This document shows positions 44,032 to 53,282 of a stretch of 64,000 nt of DNA, in pieces; within the stretch, counting starts at the first letter, position 1, and the number at the start of each line of letters is the position of its first letter. A program made the position numbers and the translations under genes. The DNA is from Bacteroidota bacterium (GTDB lineage Bacteria > Bacteroidota > Bacteroidia > Chitinophagales > Chitinophagaceae). Below the pieces are notes generated by a model. That model was not told where the DNA came from and did no database searches. It saw nothing but the letters and a program-made list of their open reading frames with translations. The stretch lies in assembly GCA_023416995.1 (NCBI GenBank), contig JAEZGI010000032.1:124001-188000 (forward strand), written 5' to 3'.

Positions 44032-44799
44032 ATGATGTTTCCCAAGGTCAAGTCCACCATTGTTTTCATCTCGTTTCTGGCATTATTGATGGGCTCATGT
44101 ACCACCGCAAAAAATTTGCGTTACTTCCAGGATTTGCCGGATAGTGAGATCGTAGATCTGCCACCAGCACCACAGGAAGAAAGAGTGATAGAATATGGCG
44201 ATCAGTTAGACATCACCTTTAGCGGAAAAGATCCTGAAGCGGCACTGTTCTTCACCAGGAAAGGGGTGCCACCATCACTGGGTGAACCAGGCATGATCGT
44301 AGACCCGCAGGGTTTTATCGAGTTTCCCATGCTCGGCAAAATCAAAGTTTATGGTTTAACCGCCAGGCAACTTAAAAACAAGATGACTGAGCTTGCAACA
44401 CCTTATATGAAGGAGCCGCTTGTAGAAGTGAAATTTATCACTTTCCGGCTTTCAGTATTAGGAGAAGTAAGGAACCCGGGTTCATTTGTTATGCCGATGC
44501 AAAGAACCAGTATACTTGATGCATTGGCTGCCGCAGGAGATCTGCCCATTACGGCTAAACGTTATGACATTCAGTTGTATCGTGAATCACAGGGGAAAAG
44601 AAGTATCACCAAGATCGATCTCAGAAAAAAAGATGTTCTTGAAGACAAAGAAGTGTTTCAACTGAAGCATGGTGATGTGTTGATAGTTCCACCAAGAACT
44701 AACACCATTTTGCAACAGGAGACAAGAGTATTCGCGTCTATTATGAGTATGGTGATCAGCATTGCAAGTATCATAGTGATTATAAACAGAACAAGATAA
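44032..44799 (+). CDS. Wza-type polysaccharide export lipoprotein
   Basis: A 255-residue outer-membrane lipoprotein: hydrophobic signal and lipobox (LLMGSC, Cys near residue 23), Poly_export domain (VIEYGDQLDITFSG, IVDPQGFIEFPMLGKIKVYG) and an SLBB-like domain (LSVLGEVRNPGSFVMP). A C-terminal hydrophobic helix (FASIMSMVISIASIIVII) closes it. It should form the outer-membrane exit of the polysaccharide and pair with the Wzc-like kinase encoded 9 bases downstream. An in-frame TTG at 44005 would precede the chosen ATG and is less likely. Confidence 0.92.
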   Translation: MMFPKVKSTIVFISFLALLMGSCTTAKNLRYFQDLPDSEIVDLPPAPQEERVIEYGDQLDITFSGKDPEAALFFTRKGVPPSLGEPGMIVDPQGFIEFPMLGKIKVYGLTARQLKNKMTELATPYMKEPLVEVKFITFRLSVLGEVRNPGSFVMPMQRTSILDALAAAGDLPITAKRYDIQLYRESQGKRSITKIDLRKKDVLEDKEVFQLKHGDVLIVPPRTNTILQQETRVFASIMSMVISIASIIVIINRTR

Positions 44800-44808
44800 A
44801 ACACCTAT

Positions 44809-47151
44809 ATGGAGCATACATTCATTGATGAAAAAGAATCCGGTGGCGGTTTCGATCCAAAGACCTTCCTGTCTAACCTGGGAAGGAACTGGTATTGGTT
44901 TGTGATTGCGCTTGTTGTGTTTGTCGGTGGAGCCTATCTCTATCTGAAATTTACACAACCATTATATAAACTGTCTACCTACGTTCTCATAAAAAAACCT
45001 GCCGATGCGAAAAACCTGATAGGTGGAACGCCGTTCGCAGGCGGAGGTTCAGAGAGCAGTAGCAATGTCGATATCAGCAGTGAAATCTTTAAGCTAAGAT
45101 CAGGAACGATCCTGGGCGAAGCGCTTGATTCACTGAATATGCAGGTTTCGTTGGTGTCGAATCAAACGGTGAAAAATCAGCCGGTGAGTCTTGACTCTGT
45201 GCCGTTTGAAGTTGTCGCCCGCCGCGCTGATCCAAACAGCGAAAGCCAGGTGTACACTTTGACAATGAATGAACGCAGCTACCGGATCACGGGTGAACTT
45301 CTTAGTCATTCTGCCCAGTACGGACAACCCATGTTGTTAGGACGGGACACCATTATCGTAACTAAAAAGCCAACTTTCAAAGGCGAAATGAGTTACGATC
45401 TGCAGTTATTGAGCCGGGATGAACTGATCAATAAGTATATCGGCCGTATTGAAGTTTCTCCTGTACCACAAGGAGGACCGGAAATGTTGCAGGTTTCAGT
45501 AACTGATGAGTTTACAACACGTGCAGAAAAGTTGATCAAGGTACTGGTATACCGGTTTGACCTTGCTAACCTGGATTATAAAAACAAGGCGCTGCGCGTT
45601 GAGATGGCCTTCCTCCAGAAACAACTTAATGAAGTAACTGAAGAGCTTAACGAACAGGAGAGCATTGTCAGCAACTTCAAATCAAGCAACCAGATCAATG
45701 ATGTGTCAGCGTCGGCGACCGAACTGCTCACTGATATGAAAGTGATCGACAAACAAAAAAGTGAAAACGAGCTGAAGCAAAATATGCTCAATTTACTTGA
45801 AACCAATGTGCGCAACGCTACCAGCACCGACGAGGTAGTGAATGCGAGTGGACTTACTGATCCTGTTTTAAATGATCTGATCAATAAATACAATACTGCC
45901 GTAGCGCGTAAAAAAGATATACTTGAAAAGGGTACGTCACTTGATCCCAGACTTGAAGCTATTAATACTGCTTTAAACGATTACCGGACAAGTATCCTCC
46001 GCAGCAGCACAAACCTTCGCCAGGAACTGAAGGCGAGCCAGAACTTTTTGTCCAGCCAGGAACGTTCAACATCTTCAAGATTCAGTACGCTTCCAAGCAA
46101 GGAAAAAAACTATGTACAGGTTAACCGGGTGTTGAATCTTAAACAGGCCGTTTATATGTTCCTGATGGAAAGAAAATCTGAAAAGGAACTGGAACTGGCA
46201 TCTGCTGAAGTAGCTGAGTCACGAATCATTGATTCACGACTTAATAAGAAAACACGCGAACCACAACCATTGCTTGTTTACCAGATCGCACTTGCCTGTG
46301 GTATTTTAATACCGGCCCTGGTTGTGTTCTTACAGACCCTGTTGAACAAAAAAATTGAAACCCGTAAAGATATCGAAGCCGGTACAACCATACCTGTAGC
46401 AGGTGAAATCGACTATGCCGCTACGGATTCGGACATGGTTATGCTTGCTGATGCAGCAACGCCATCGGCGGAACAGTTCAGAACGCTTCGTACCAATATC
46501 TCTTACCTCAGCCAGGATAAGGCGGCCAAAGTGATGTTGGTAACATCCAGCATCAGTGAGGAGGGTAAAAGTTTCGTGAGTTTGAATCTCGCCAACAGCT
46601 ACGCGATCAGAAGCAAAAAAGTAGTATTGCTTGAGTTTGACCTTAGAAGTCCCGGGTTGTCAGAAAAGTTGAATCTCACTGAAACAATTGGTCTTGCTAA
46701 CTACCTGGGTGATGAAACACCGATTGAACAGGTAATTCGTAAGGTGGAAGAATATGACAATCTGTATTTCATCAGCGCCGGCTTCCCGCTGCCACCAAAT
46801 CCTGGTGAGATCATTCTTAATAACAAAATGGTGCAGCTGTTTGATTACCTCAAAGCAAATTTTGATGTAGTAGTTATCGATACACCGCCGGTTGGATTGG
46901 TTTCTGATGCCATATCGTTAGGTAAATGGGCCGATCTGTCGTTCTTTGTAGTTCGTCACAAATATTCATTACGAACCTCTCTTAAGCTGGTTAATAAACT
47001 TAAAGAAGAGAAAAAGCTTCCTTCAATATCGATTATTATCAACGGTATTAAAGGTAATGCCTTCAATAGTGGAAATAAATATGGTGGCTATGGTTATGGC
47101 TATACCTACGGAAAAAAGAGAAAATCAAAAAGGCTCGGAGCCGGAGTTTAA
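44809..47151 (+). CDS. Wzc-like polysaccharide co-polymerase with tyrosine kinase (BY-kinase) domain
   Basis: 780 residues. A Wzz-like domain starts with helix 1 (WYWFVIALVVFVGGAYLYL, about 31-49), then a large periplasmic part with coiled coil (about 255-440), and helix 2 near 485-505. A cytoplasmic BY-kinase domain follows: Walker A SSISEEGKSF, Walker A' VLLEFDLRSPG, Walker B VVVIDTPPVG. The tail YGGYGYGYTYGKKRK is the autophosphorylated Tyr cluster. The A' motif reads LEFDLR rather than the more usual LDxDLR. It controls chain length and export. Confidence 0.93.
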   Translation: MEHTFIDEKESGGGFDPKTFLSNLGRNWYWFVIALVVFVGGAYLYLKFTQPLYKLSTYVLIKKPADAKNLIGGTPFAGGGSESSSNVDISSEIFKLRSGTILGEALDSLNMQVSLVSNQTVKNQPVSLDSVPFEVVARRADPNSESQVYTLTMNERSYRITGELLSHSAQYGQPMLLGRDTIIVTKKPTFKGEMSYDLQLLSRDELINKYIGRIEVSPVPQGGPEMLQVSVTDEFTTRAEKLIKVLVYRFDLANLDYKNKALRVEMAFLQKQLNEVTEELNEQESIVSNFKSSNQINDVSASATELLTDMKVIDKQKSENELKQNMLNLLETNVRNATSTDEVVNASGLTDPVLNDLINKYNTAVARKKDILEKGTSLDPRLEAINTALNDYRTSILRSSTNLRQELKASQNFLSSQERSTSSRFSTLPSKEKNYVQVNRVLNLKQAVYMFLMERKSEKELELASAEVAESRIIDSRLNKKTREPQPLLVYQIALACGILIPALVVFLQTLLNKKIETRKDIEAGTTIPVAGEIDYAATDSDMVMLADAATPSAEQFRTLRTNISYLSQDKAAKVMLVTSSISEEGKSFVSLNLANSYAIRSKKVVLLEFDLRSPGLSEKLNLTETIGLANYLGDETPIEQVIRKVEEYDNLYFISAGFPLPPNPGEIILNNKMVQLFDYLKANFDVVVIDTPPVGLVSDAISLGKWADLSFFVVRHKYSLRTSLKLVNKLKEEKKLPSISIIINGIKGNAFNSGNKYGGYGYGYTYGKKRKSKRLGAGV

Positions 47152-47192
47152 GGAGTTAAGCAGTAAGCGTCGTTAATTGAATAAAACTAAAA

Positions 47193-48983
47193 ATGGATTT
47201 TAAGTACAAAAATAACTTCTGGGGGTATTTTAAGTTTTATTACCGGATAGTTGGTAACAGACTGTTCCTGTATCTCGGGATGAGTATCATTATCAGTTTG
47301 ATGGATGGTTTGGGCCTTGCTATGTTCATTCCGTTATTACAATCTGTAGACGGGGCATCAAGTGCTAACGGCGAATCGCTGGGACAATTGAATTATTTTG
47401 TTGAAATGCTGGAGGGCATGGGTCTGACATTAAATGTCGCTACCGTTTTGCTGGTATTGATCACCCTTTTTGTGTTGAAAGGATTTTTCAAATACATCCA
47501 GCTGAATTACTACGCATTTCTACGGCAGTATTTCCTGAAGAAAACACGCTATAAGCTGGTTGATGATCTTCACCATCTTTCTTATAGTGGTTTTATAAAA
47601 CATGATGCGGGTAAGATCCAGAACGTACTGACTGGTGAAGTAACGCGGTTGTTTAACACAATGACGCTGTACTTCAACTGTGCGCAGATGTTTGTAATGC
47701 TTGCAACTTACATCATGCTCGCGTTCCTGGCCAACTACCAGTTTGCGATACTTGTAGGGTTGGGCGCAGGCGTATCCAACCTTTTATACAGACGCATCTT
47801 TGCTATCACCAAAAAGGCTTCGTCAGATCTGAGTAGCCGGGCCAGTGATTTCAATGGCTACCTGGTACAATCAATTACCTACTTCAAATACCTGAAATCG
47901 ACCGACATGTTTTCAAGGTATTCCAAAAAGCTGCTTTCGGTTATCGATGAAACTGAGGATCTGAATAAGAAGATGGGTAACATGCGGGCGATAGGTGTGA
48001 GTGTTAAGGAACCTATTATCATTACGGTGGTTGCTATCGTTATAATGATCCAGATCAGTTGGATGGGGAGCAATCTTACCACTATTCTTGCGAGCTTGTT
48101 GTTTTTCTATCGCGCGCTCAGCTTCCTGGTATCTCTGCAGAATGAGTGGCATGGATTCCTGGAGAATAGCGGTGGTATGGAGTCGGTAAGCAATTTCTCC
48201 GCAGAAATGGAAAAGTCGCGCGAAGTAACCGGCACCAAACCGTTTAAGACAGTTGCCGGCGATATCGTTTTTGAGAATGTAGATTTTTATTACGACAATC
48301 ACCATGCACTGGATAAAATAAACATCCGCATTCCTGCCAAACAAACAATTGCTTTGATTGGAGAAAGCGGAAGTGGCAAAACAACGCTTGCGAATATGAT
48401 CGCAGGACTTTATGTACCTACTCATGGCCGTATAATGCTTGATGGCGTGCCTTTGACCGATTATGAAATGAGTGGATACCGGAGCAAGATTGGATACATC
48501 TCCCAGGAGTCGGTGATCTTTAACGATGATATCTTTAACAATATCACTTTCTGGAGCGAACGCACACCAGAAAATCTCAAACGCTTCCGCGAAATCATTG
48601 ACATGGCCTCGCTTACTGAGTTTGTCGATTCTTTACCTGAAAAAGAAAAGACCAAACTTGGCGACAACGGTATGTTGATTTCAGGTGGCCAGAAACAAAG
48701 AATATCAATCGCCCGTGAATTGTTCAAGAAGTCTGAGATCCTCATTTTTGATGAGGCCACTTCGGCTCTTGATTCAGAAACTGAGCGGGTTATACAGGAT
48801 AATATCGAGAAGCTACACCGCAGTTACACCATGGTAGTAATTGCTCATCGGTTGTCGACCATCAAAGACGCCGACCTCATTTATCTGCTTGAAGATGGTA
48901 AGATTTCAGCATCGGGAACTTTTGATGAAATGATATCTAAATCTATCAGATTTAAAAAGATGGTCACCCTACAGGCAGTGTAG
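47193..48983 (+). CDS. ABC transporter, fused permease and ATPase; likely lipid-linked oligosaccharide flippase
   Basis: 596 residues: six membrane helices (about 1-330) and a C-terminal ATPase with Walker A GESGSGKTT, Q-loop in ISQESVIF, signature ISGGQKQR, Walker B ILIFDEATSALD and switch His in VIAHRLS. It resembles MsbA and PglK half-transporters. No Wzx gene was found in the visible locus, so this protein is the best candidate to flip the lipid-linked repeat unit (inference). Confidence 0.88.
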   Translation: MDFKYKNNFWGYFKFYYRIVGNRLFLYLGMSIIISLMDGLGLAMFIPLLQSVDGASSANGESLGQLNYFVEMLEGMGLTLNVATVLLVLITLFVLKGFFKYIQLNYYAFLRQYFLKKTRYKLVDDLHHLSYSGFIKHDAGKIQNVLTGEVTRLFNTMTLYFNCAQMFVMLATYIMLAFLANYQFAILVGLGAGVSNLLYRRIFAITKKASSDLSSRASDFNGYLVQSITYFKYLKSTDMFSRYSKKLLSVIDETEDLNKKMGNMRAIGVSVKEPIIITVVAIVIMIQISWMGSNLTTILASLLFFYRALSFLVSLQNEWHGFLENSGGMESVSNFSAEMEKSREVTGTKPFKTVAGDIVFENVDFYYDNHHALDKINIRIPAKQTIALIGESGSGKTTLANMIAGLYVPTHGRIMLDGVPLTDYEMSGYRSKIGYISQESVIFNDDIFNNITFWSERTPENLKRFREIIDMASLTEFVDSLPEKEKTKLGDNGMLISGGQKQRISIARELFKKSEILIFDEATSALDSETERVIQDNIEKLHRSYTMVVIAHRLSTIKDADLIYLLEDGKISASGTFDEMISKSIRFKKMVTLQAV

Positions 48984-49023
48984 CAGAATAACAGATCTGG
49001 AATTTTCACAATAACAATGAGCT

Positions 49024-49902
49024 ATGAATCATACTGTATGTGCCGTAATGGTCACTTATAACCGGCTGGAAATACTCCGGCAAACACTGGCTCATGTGCT
49101 GGACCAGGAATATCCGCCAACAAATGTAATAATCGTCGATAACTACAGCACAGATGGCACCCGCGAGTATTTGCAGGGCTTGTTGGGTGATACGAGAATC
49201 AAAACGATACATCTCGATACCAATATGGGAGCCGGTTATGCCATTTCCCAGGGAATGAAATTGGGCCTTTCGCTGCAGGATTACGACTATTTCTGGGTGT
49301 TGGATGATGACTCTTTTTATAAACCGAACGTACTTCGTGAACTGGTTGCAGGCATCAGCTCTTCAACATTTGCATTGGTCGGGCTCACCGGATCCAATAT
49401 CAGATTCGGCACAAAACGCCCTGTGGCATTAACCGAAAAACTGCAACAGGTAGATTATGCGCTTGTAGATGGTGCGATCATTCGTGGCAACGTAATCCGA
49501 AAGATTGGCACAACCTGTGAACGTTTCTTTATGATGTGCGATGACGATGAATATATCATACGATTAAAAAAACACGGTTATACCATCGGACTGCTTAACC
49601 TCGGTCCGGTAAACCGCCTGCATCTCGGAGGTCAGGGTTCTTTCACCAAAGCCACGTTGTGGAGGGGTTATTATTCTTCACGCAACCAAATGTTGATCCT
49701 GAAGGAATATTTCTCGCTAAAACGATTGCTGGAATACACATATCTGCAATCAAAATTATTGCTTGGTGCGGCTGTGTTTGCGCCCGACCGGTTTCAACGC
49801 GTGAAACTTCGCATCACCGGTATCTGGCATGGATTAAGAGGCGTTGAGGGTAAAACACTCGACCCGAAATCGCTCAGATTTGAAAGCAAAAGTTCTAATT
49901 AA
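49024..49902 (+). CDS. Family 2 glycosyltransferase (rhamnosyltransferase-like)
   Basis: A 292-residue GT-A fold enzyme. N-terminal VCAVMVTYNRLEILRQTL, the nucleotide-binding VIIVDNYSTDGT and the metal-binding DDD in FWVLDDDSFY. Then GAIIRGNVIRKIG and a second acidic cluster MMCDDDEYIIR, as in rhamnosyl- and galactofuranosyl-transferases of the GlfT/WbbL group. Its stop falls 14 bases before the start of the next glycosyltransferase. Confidence 0.88.
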   Translation: MNHTVCAVMVTYNRLEILRQTLAHVLDQEYPPTNVIIVDNYSTDGTREYLQGLLGDTRIKTIHLDTNMGAGYAISQGMKLGLSLQDYDYFWVLDDDSFYKPNVLRELVAGISSSTFALVGLTGSNIRFGTKRPVALTEKLQQVDYALVDGAIIRGNVIRKIGTTCERFFMMCDDDEYIIRLKKHGYTIGLLNLGPVNRLHLGGQGSFTKATLWRGYYSSRNQMLILKEYFSLKRLLEYTYLQSKLLLGAAVFAPDRFQRVKLRITGIWHGLRGVEGKTLDPKSLRFESKSSN

Positions 49903-49915
49903 GAAGTGGTACCCG

Positions 49916-51055
49916 ATGCAAGCTGCAAATAAGAAGATCATTTTTATTATTGATACCTTACAACTTGGCGGAGCCGAGCAAAGTCTGCTGGCCAACACCA
50001 GCCGGTTCAAACGTACCGAATCGGTGATTGTGCATCCTTATAAAGGCGATGCATTGAAAAGCCGGTTCGAGGAAGCTGGCAAAAAAGTCTATTCACTGAA
50101 TATCGGTAAGAAATACGGTTTCATCGGGGCTTACCGGGCTTTCAAAAAGATTGTTCAGCAAGAAAAACCCGATCTCATTGTAGCATACCTCACACGCTCC
50201 GAAATCATTGCGCGCCTTGTTGCAAAAAAAATGGGCGTTCCTGTTATTGGTACATTTGTCAATGATCTGTACACGCCATCATATAATCAACACCTTAGCT
50301 GGAAAGCCCGTAAACTTGTCGGGGTTTTTAAGACCATAAACAAGTACACCAGCCCCTATTGTATAGGCTTTGTGGCTAACTCAAAAGCTATCAAAGATTC
50401 CAATGCCATTCACCTTAATATACCGCCCGATAAAATTGATGTTATTAATCGCGGTAGAGATAGTGTGCGTATACGTCGTCGCGCCGCCGGGAACCTGCCT
50501 GAGCAAAGACAAATAAACTTTGTTAATGTCAGCCGCTTGTTTACCGTCAAAGGTCACAGGCAACTGATCGAAGGTTTCAGGAAATTTACAGATGATCACC
50601 CCAATGCCACACTTACGATCATAGGTGATGGGCCGCTCAGAAAGGAACTGGAATCGCTTATTACATCGCTGCAACTGGACAAAAAAGTGATCCTCCTTGG
50701 TGCCCGCAAAGATGTACCGGAGTTGCTCGCAGATTACGATTGTTTTGTTTTTCCATCTATCATGGAAGGTTTTAGTGGTGCACTTGTAGAAGCTTTATTT
50801 GCTGAATTACCGGTGTTGGCAACCGATATACCTCAGAATCAGGAAATTATTTTTCATAACGAAACAGGCTATCTTTTTGGCACTTCGTCGCCTGACGAAG
50901 TTTATAAGGCGCTGATTTGGTATAAAAATAATCTGCATGTCGCCCATGAATATGCGGCTCGCGGCTACGAGTATGCGAAGCAAAATTTTGAACTCAGCAA
51001 CATTGTTGAGCAGTTTGAAAATTATCTGCATAACAAAATTGCAAACAAGGCGTGA
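49916..51055 (+). CDS. Family 4 glycosyltransferase
   Basis: A 379-residue GT-B enzyme from ATG at 49916; an in-frame ATG at 49844 lies within the preceding gene. N-terminal glycine loop in IDTLQLGGAEQSLL, C-terminal donor domain with INFVNVSRLFTVKGHRQLIE, and the E-x7-E motif in MEGFSGALVEALF. It is a retaining transferase of the polysaccharide repeat unit; donor and acceptor cannot be read. Its stop overlaps the next start (GTGA). Confidence 0.9.
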   Translation: MQAANKKIIFIIDTLQLGGAEQSLLANTSRFKRTESVIVHPYKGDALKSRFEEAGKKVYSLNIGKKYGFIGAYRAFKKIVQQEKPDLIVAYLTRSEIIARLVAKKMGVPVIGTFVNDLYTPSYNQHLSWKARKLVGVFKTINKYTSPYCIGFVANSKAIKDSNAIHLNIPPDKIDVINRGRDSVRIRRRAAGNLPEQRQINFVNVSRLFTVKGHRQLIEGFRKFTDDHPNATLTIIGDGPLRKELESLITSLQLDKKVILLGARKDVPELLADYDCFVFPSIMEGFSGALVEALFAELPVLATDIPQNQEIIFHNETGYLFGTSSPDEVYKALIWYKNNLHVAHEYAARGYEYAKQNFELSNIVEQFENYLHNKIANKA

Positions 51056-52140
51056 AAATTCTACACCTGGTACAAAAACCGCAATTAAGAGGTGCGGAAA
51101 TGTTTGCTTCACAACTGGGCAATCAACTCATGAATCTCGGTCATGAAGTGATACTGGTTTTCGTGTTCCCAGGCAAAGCTACACTACCTTTCAAAGGCAA
51201 CATTTTCCATTTGAATGGAAAGCCTTCACGGAAAATGTTTGATATAAAGGCATGGAAAACGCTTGCAGGGATCATTGCAAGCGAAAGGCCCGATATCGTC
51301 CAGGCAAATGCAGGCGATACCCTTAAATATGCAGTTTCATCGAAGTGGGTGTTCAACTGGAAACAACCAATTGTGTTCAGAAACGCAAGTACCATCAGCC
51401 TTTACATCAAATCAAAGCCTGCGAAAATCCTTCACGGAATTTATTTCAGACATGCGGATAAAGTGTTGTCCGTAAGTAATACATCGGCAACAGATTTTAT
51501 CAATCTTTATCCATCATATAAATCAAAGGTTGAAACAATACCTGTTGGCATTGAGGAGCAGCCTCTTCCGGTTACAGAACATTCAGCGAATGGGCCATTC
51601 AGGATCATTCATGTCGGTGGCTTTAGTTTCGAAAAAAACCATGCGGGTCTTATCAGGATTTTTGGAAAACTAATTGCAGAAGGAGCAGATGCACACCTGG
51701 AATTAGTGGGAGATGGCGTTCTGATGGATGCGGTGCGCAAGCAGGTTTCTGCAGCGGGCCTGGATGCAAGGGTTGTTTTTCGTGGTTATTGCAGTAATGC
51801 CATGGAACTGATTGCGGCTGCAGATTTGTTAGTGTTGCCCAGCATCATTGAAGGTCTCCCGGGGGTAATTCTGGAAGCATTTTACTGCAAGACTCCCGTA
51901 GTGGCCTATAATGTTGGGGGCATCAGCGAGATTGTGCGGAATAACGAAACAGGATTCCTTGTTGAAAAAAATGATGAAGATGGATTTGTAGCGGCAATCC
52001 GAAATGCGCTCAACCGTAATGATACCCTGATTAATAAAGCCTGGCAACTGGTTACTGACGAATATACCAACAGCAGCATCACAAAAAGATTTATCGAAAG
52101 TTACCAGCAACTGATCAGTACCCAAACCCGAGTTAATTGA
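51052..52140 (+). CDS. Family 4 glycosyltransferase
   Basis: A 362-residue GT-B enzyme. It begins at GTG 51052, overlapping the previous stop by four bases, which implies translational coupling. N-terminal HLVQKPQLRGAEMFASQL, donor-domain start IIHVGGFSFEKNHAGLIR and E-x7-E in IEGLPGVILEAF. No signal peptide or membrane helix; it should act at the cytoplasmic face of the membrane. Confidence 0.9.
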   Translation: MKILHLVQKPQLRGAEMFASQLGNQLMNLGHEVILVFVFPGKATLPFKGNIFHLNGKPSRKMFDIKAWKTLAGIIASERPDIVQANAGDTLKYAVSSKWVFNWKQPIVFRNASTISLYIKSKPAKILHGIYFRHADKVLSVSNTSATDFINLYPSYKSKVETIPVGIEEQPLPVTEHSANGPFRIIHVGGFSFEKNHAGLIRIFGKLIAEGADAHLELVGDGVLMDAVRKQVSAAGLDARVVFRGYCSNAMELIAAADLLVLPSIIEGLPGVILEAFYCKTPVVAYNVGGISEIVRNNETGFLVEKNDEDGFVAAIRNALNRNDTLINKAWQLVTDEYTNSSITKRFIESYQQLISTQTRVN

Positions 52141-52148
52141 AACAGCAG

Positions 52149-53282
52149 ATGCAGCAAAATAAGGTCATACCGGTATTACATATTATCAAATCACTTGGTC
52201 GTGGCGGGGCAGAAACCTTGTTGCCGGAAACGCTCCTGAAACATGACCAGGTTGGTTACCGTTTCCATTATATTTATTTTATTCCGTGGAAGGACCAGAT
52301 GGTAGGGGCCATTAAAGCTGCAGGTGGCACAGTTACCGCAATGCCCGCAGGAAATAACCTCGCCATTATGTCGAAAATTCCCGCGATCGTCAGGTATGTG
52401 CGCAAACACAACATCCGGCTGATCCACTGCCATTTGCCCTGGGCCGGTATCACCGGGCGCATTGTTGGCAAAATTACCGGTGTACCTGTTGTTTATACAG
52501 AACACAATCTTTGGGAAAGGTATCATAAGCTTACTTACCATCTCAATAAACTTACCTACAGCAGCCAGGAACAGGTGATTGCCGTTTCTGCGGAAGTAGC
52601 AGCCTCAATCAAAAAACATCACAAAAAAGCAAAACCACGTGTGCATGTTGTTTTGAATGGAATCAATACCGGCAAGTTTCAACGTACCGGAACGCCGGCG
52701 ATTGATATAAGGGCTCAGTTTGGTATTCCTTCGGATGCAATACTGATAGGCATTACCTGTGTGTTCCGTGCTCAAAAACGGTTAACTACCTGGCTTGAGA
52801 TTGCTCATGTGTTGCACCAGAAGTTCCCGACCGCCCGTTTCCTGATCATTGGCGACGGTGTATTAAAAGAAGAAATTCATGCCAAAGCAGCGGCTTTGAA
52901 TACATCCGGTTATCTGCATTTTGCGGGTCTGCAAACGGAGATCCGGCCATACCTTGAGGCCCTTGATATTTTTATGATGAGCTCGGAATTTGAGGGATTA
53001 CCCATAGCTTTATTAGAGGCCATGAGTATGGAAGTGATGCCCGCCTGTACGAATGCCGGCGGTATAAGCGAACTTGTAAAGGATGAAGCAAACGGCATTG
53101 TAGTTCCGGTGGCAAACCCGATGTTGCTTGCAACACGGCTGGAGCCTTACCTTGCCGATGTTTCGAAGATCCGTGCGATGGGCCGCAAAGCCAGGGAAAC
53201 GGTGATCGAAGGATTCAGTATGGAAAAAATGGTGGGGGAACTGGAAGAAATTTATCGTGAAACCCTAAAACAACAGTCTTGA
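52149..53282 (+). CDS. Family 4 glycosyltransferase
   Basis: A 377-residue GT-B enzyme. ATG at 52149 is chosen; an in-frame TTG at 52137 that overlaps the previous stop (TTGA) is a real alternative, since the next gene appears to begin in that way. N-terminal HIIKSLGRGGAETLLPE, donor-domain start IGITCVFRAQKRLTTWLE and E-x7-E in FEGLPIALLEAM. Confidence 0.9.
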   Translation: MQQNKVIPVLHIIKSLGRGGAETLLPETLLKHDQVGYRFHYIYFIPWKDQMVGAIKAAGGTVTAMPAGNNLAIMSKIPAIVRYVRKHNIRLIHCHLPWAGITGRIVGKITGVPVVYTEHNLWERYHKLTYHLNKLTYSSQEQVIAVSAEVAASIKKHHKKAKPRVHVVLNGINTGKFQRTGTPAIDIRAQFGIPSDAILIGITCVFRAQKRLTTWLEIAHVLHQKFPTARFLIIGDGVLKEEIHAKAAALNTSGYLHFAGLQTEIRPYLEALDIFMMSSEFEGLPIALLEAMSMEVMPACTNAGGISELVKDEANGIVVPVANPMLLATRLEPYLADVSKIRAMGRKARETVIEGFSMEKMVGELEEIYRETLKQQS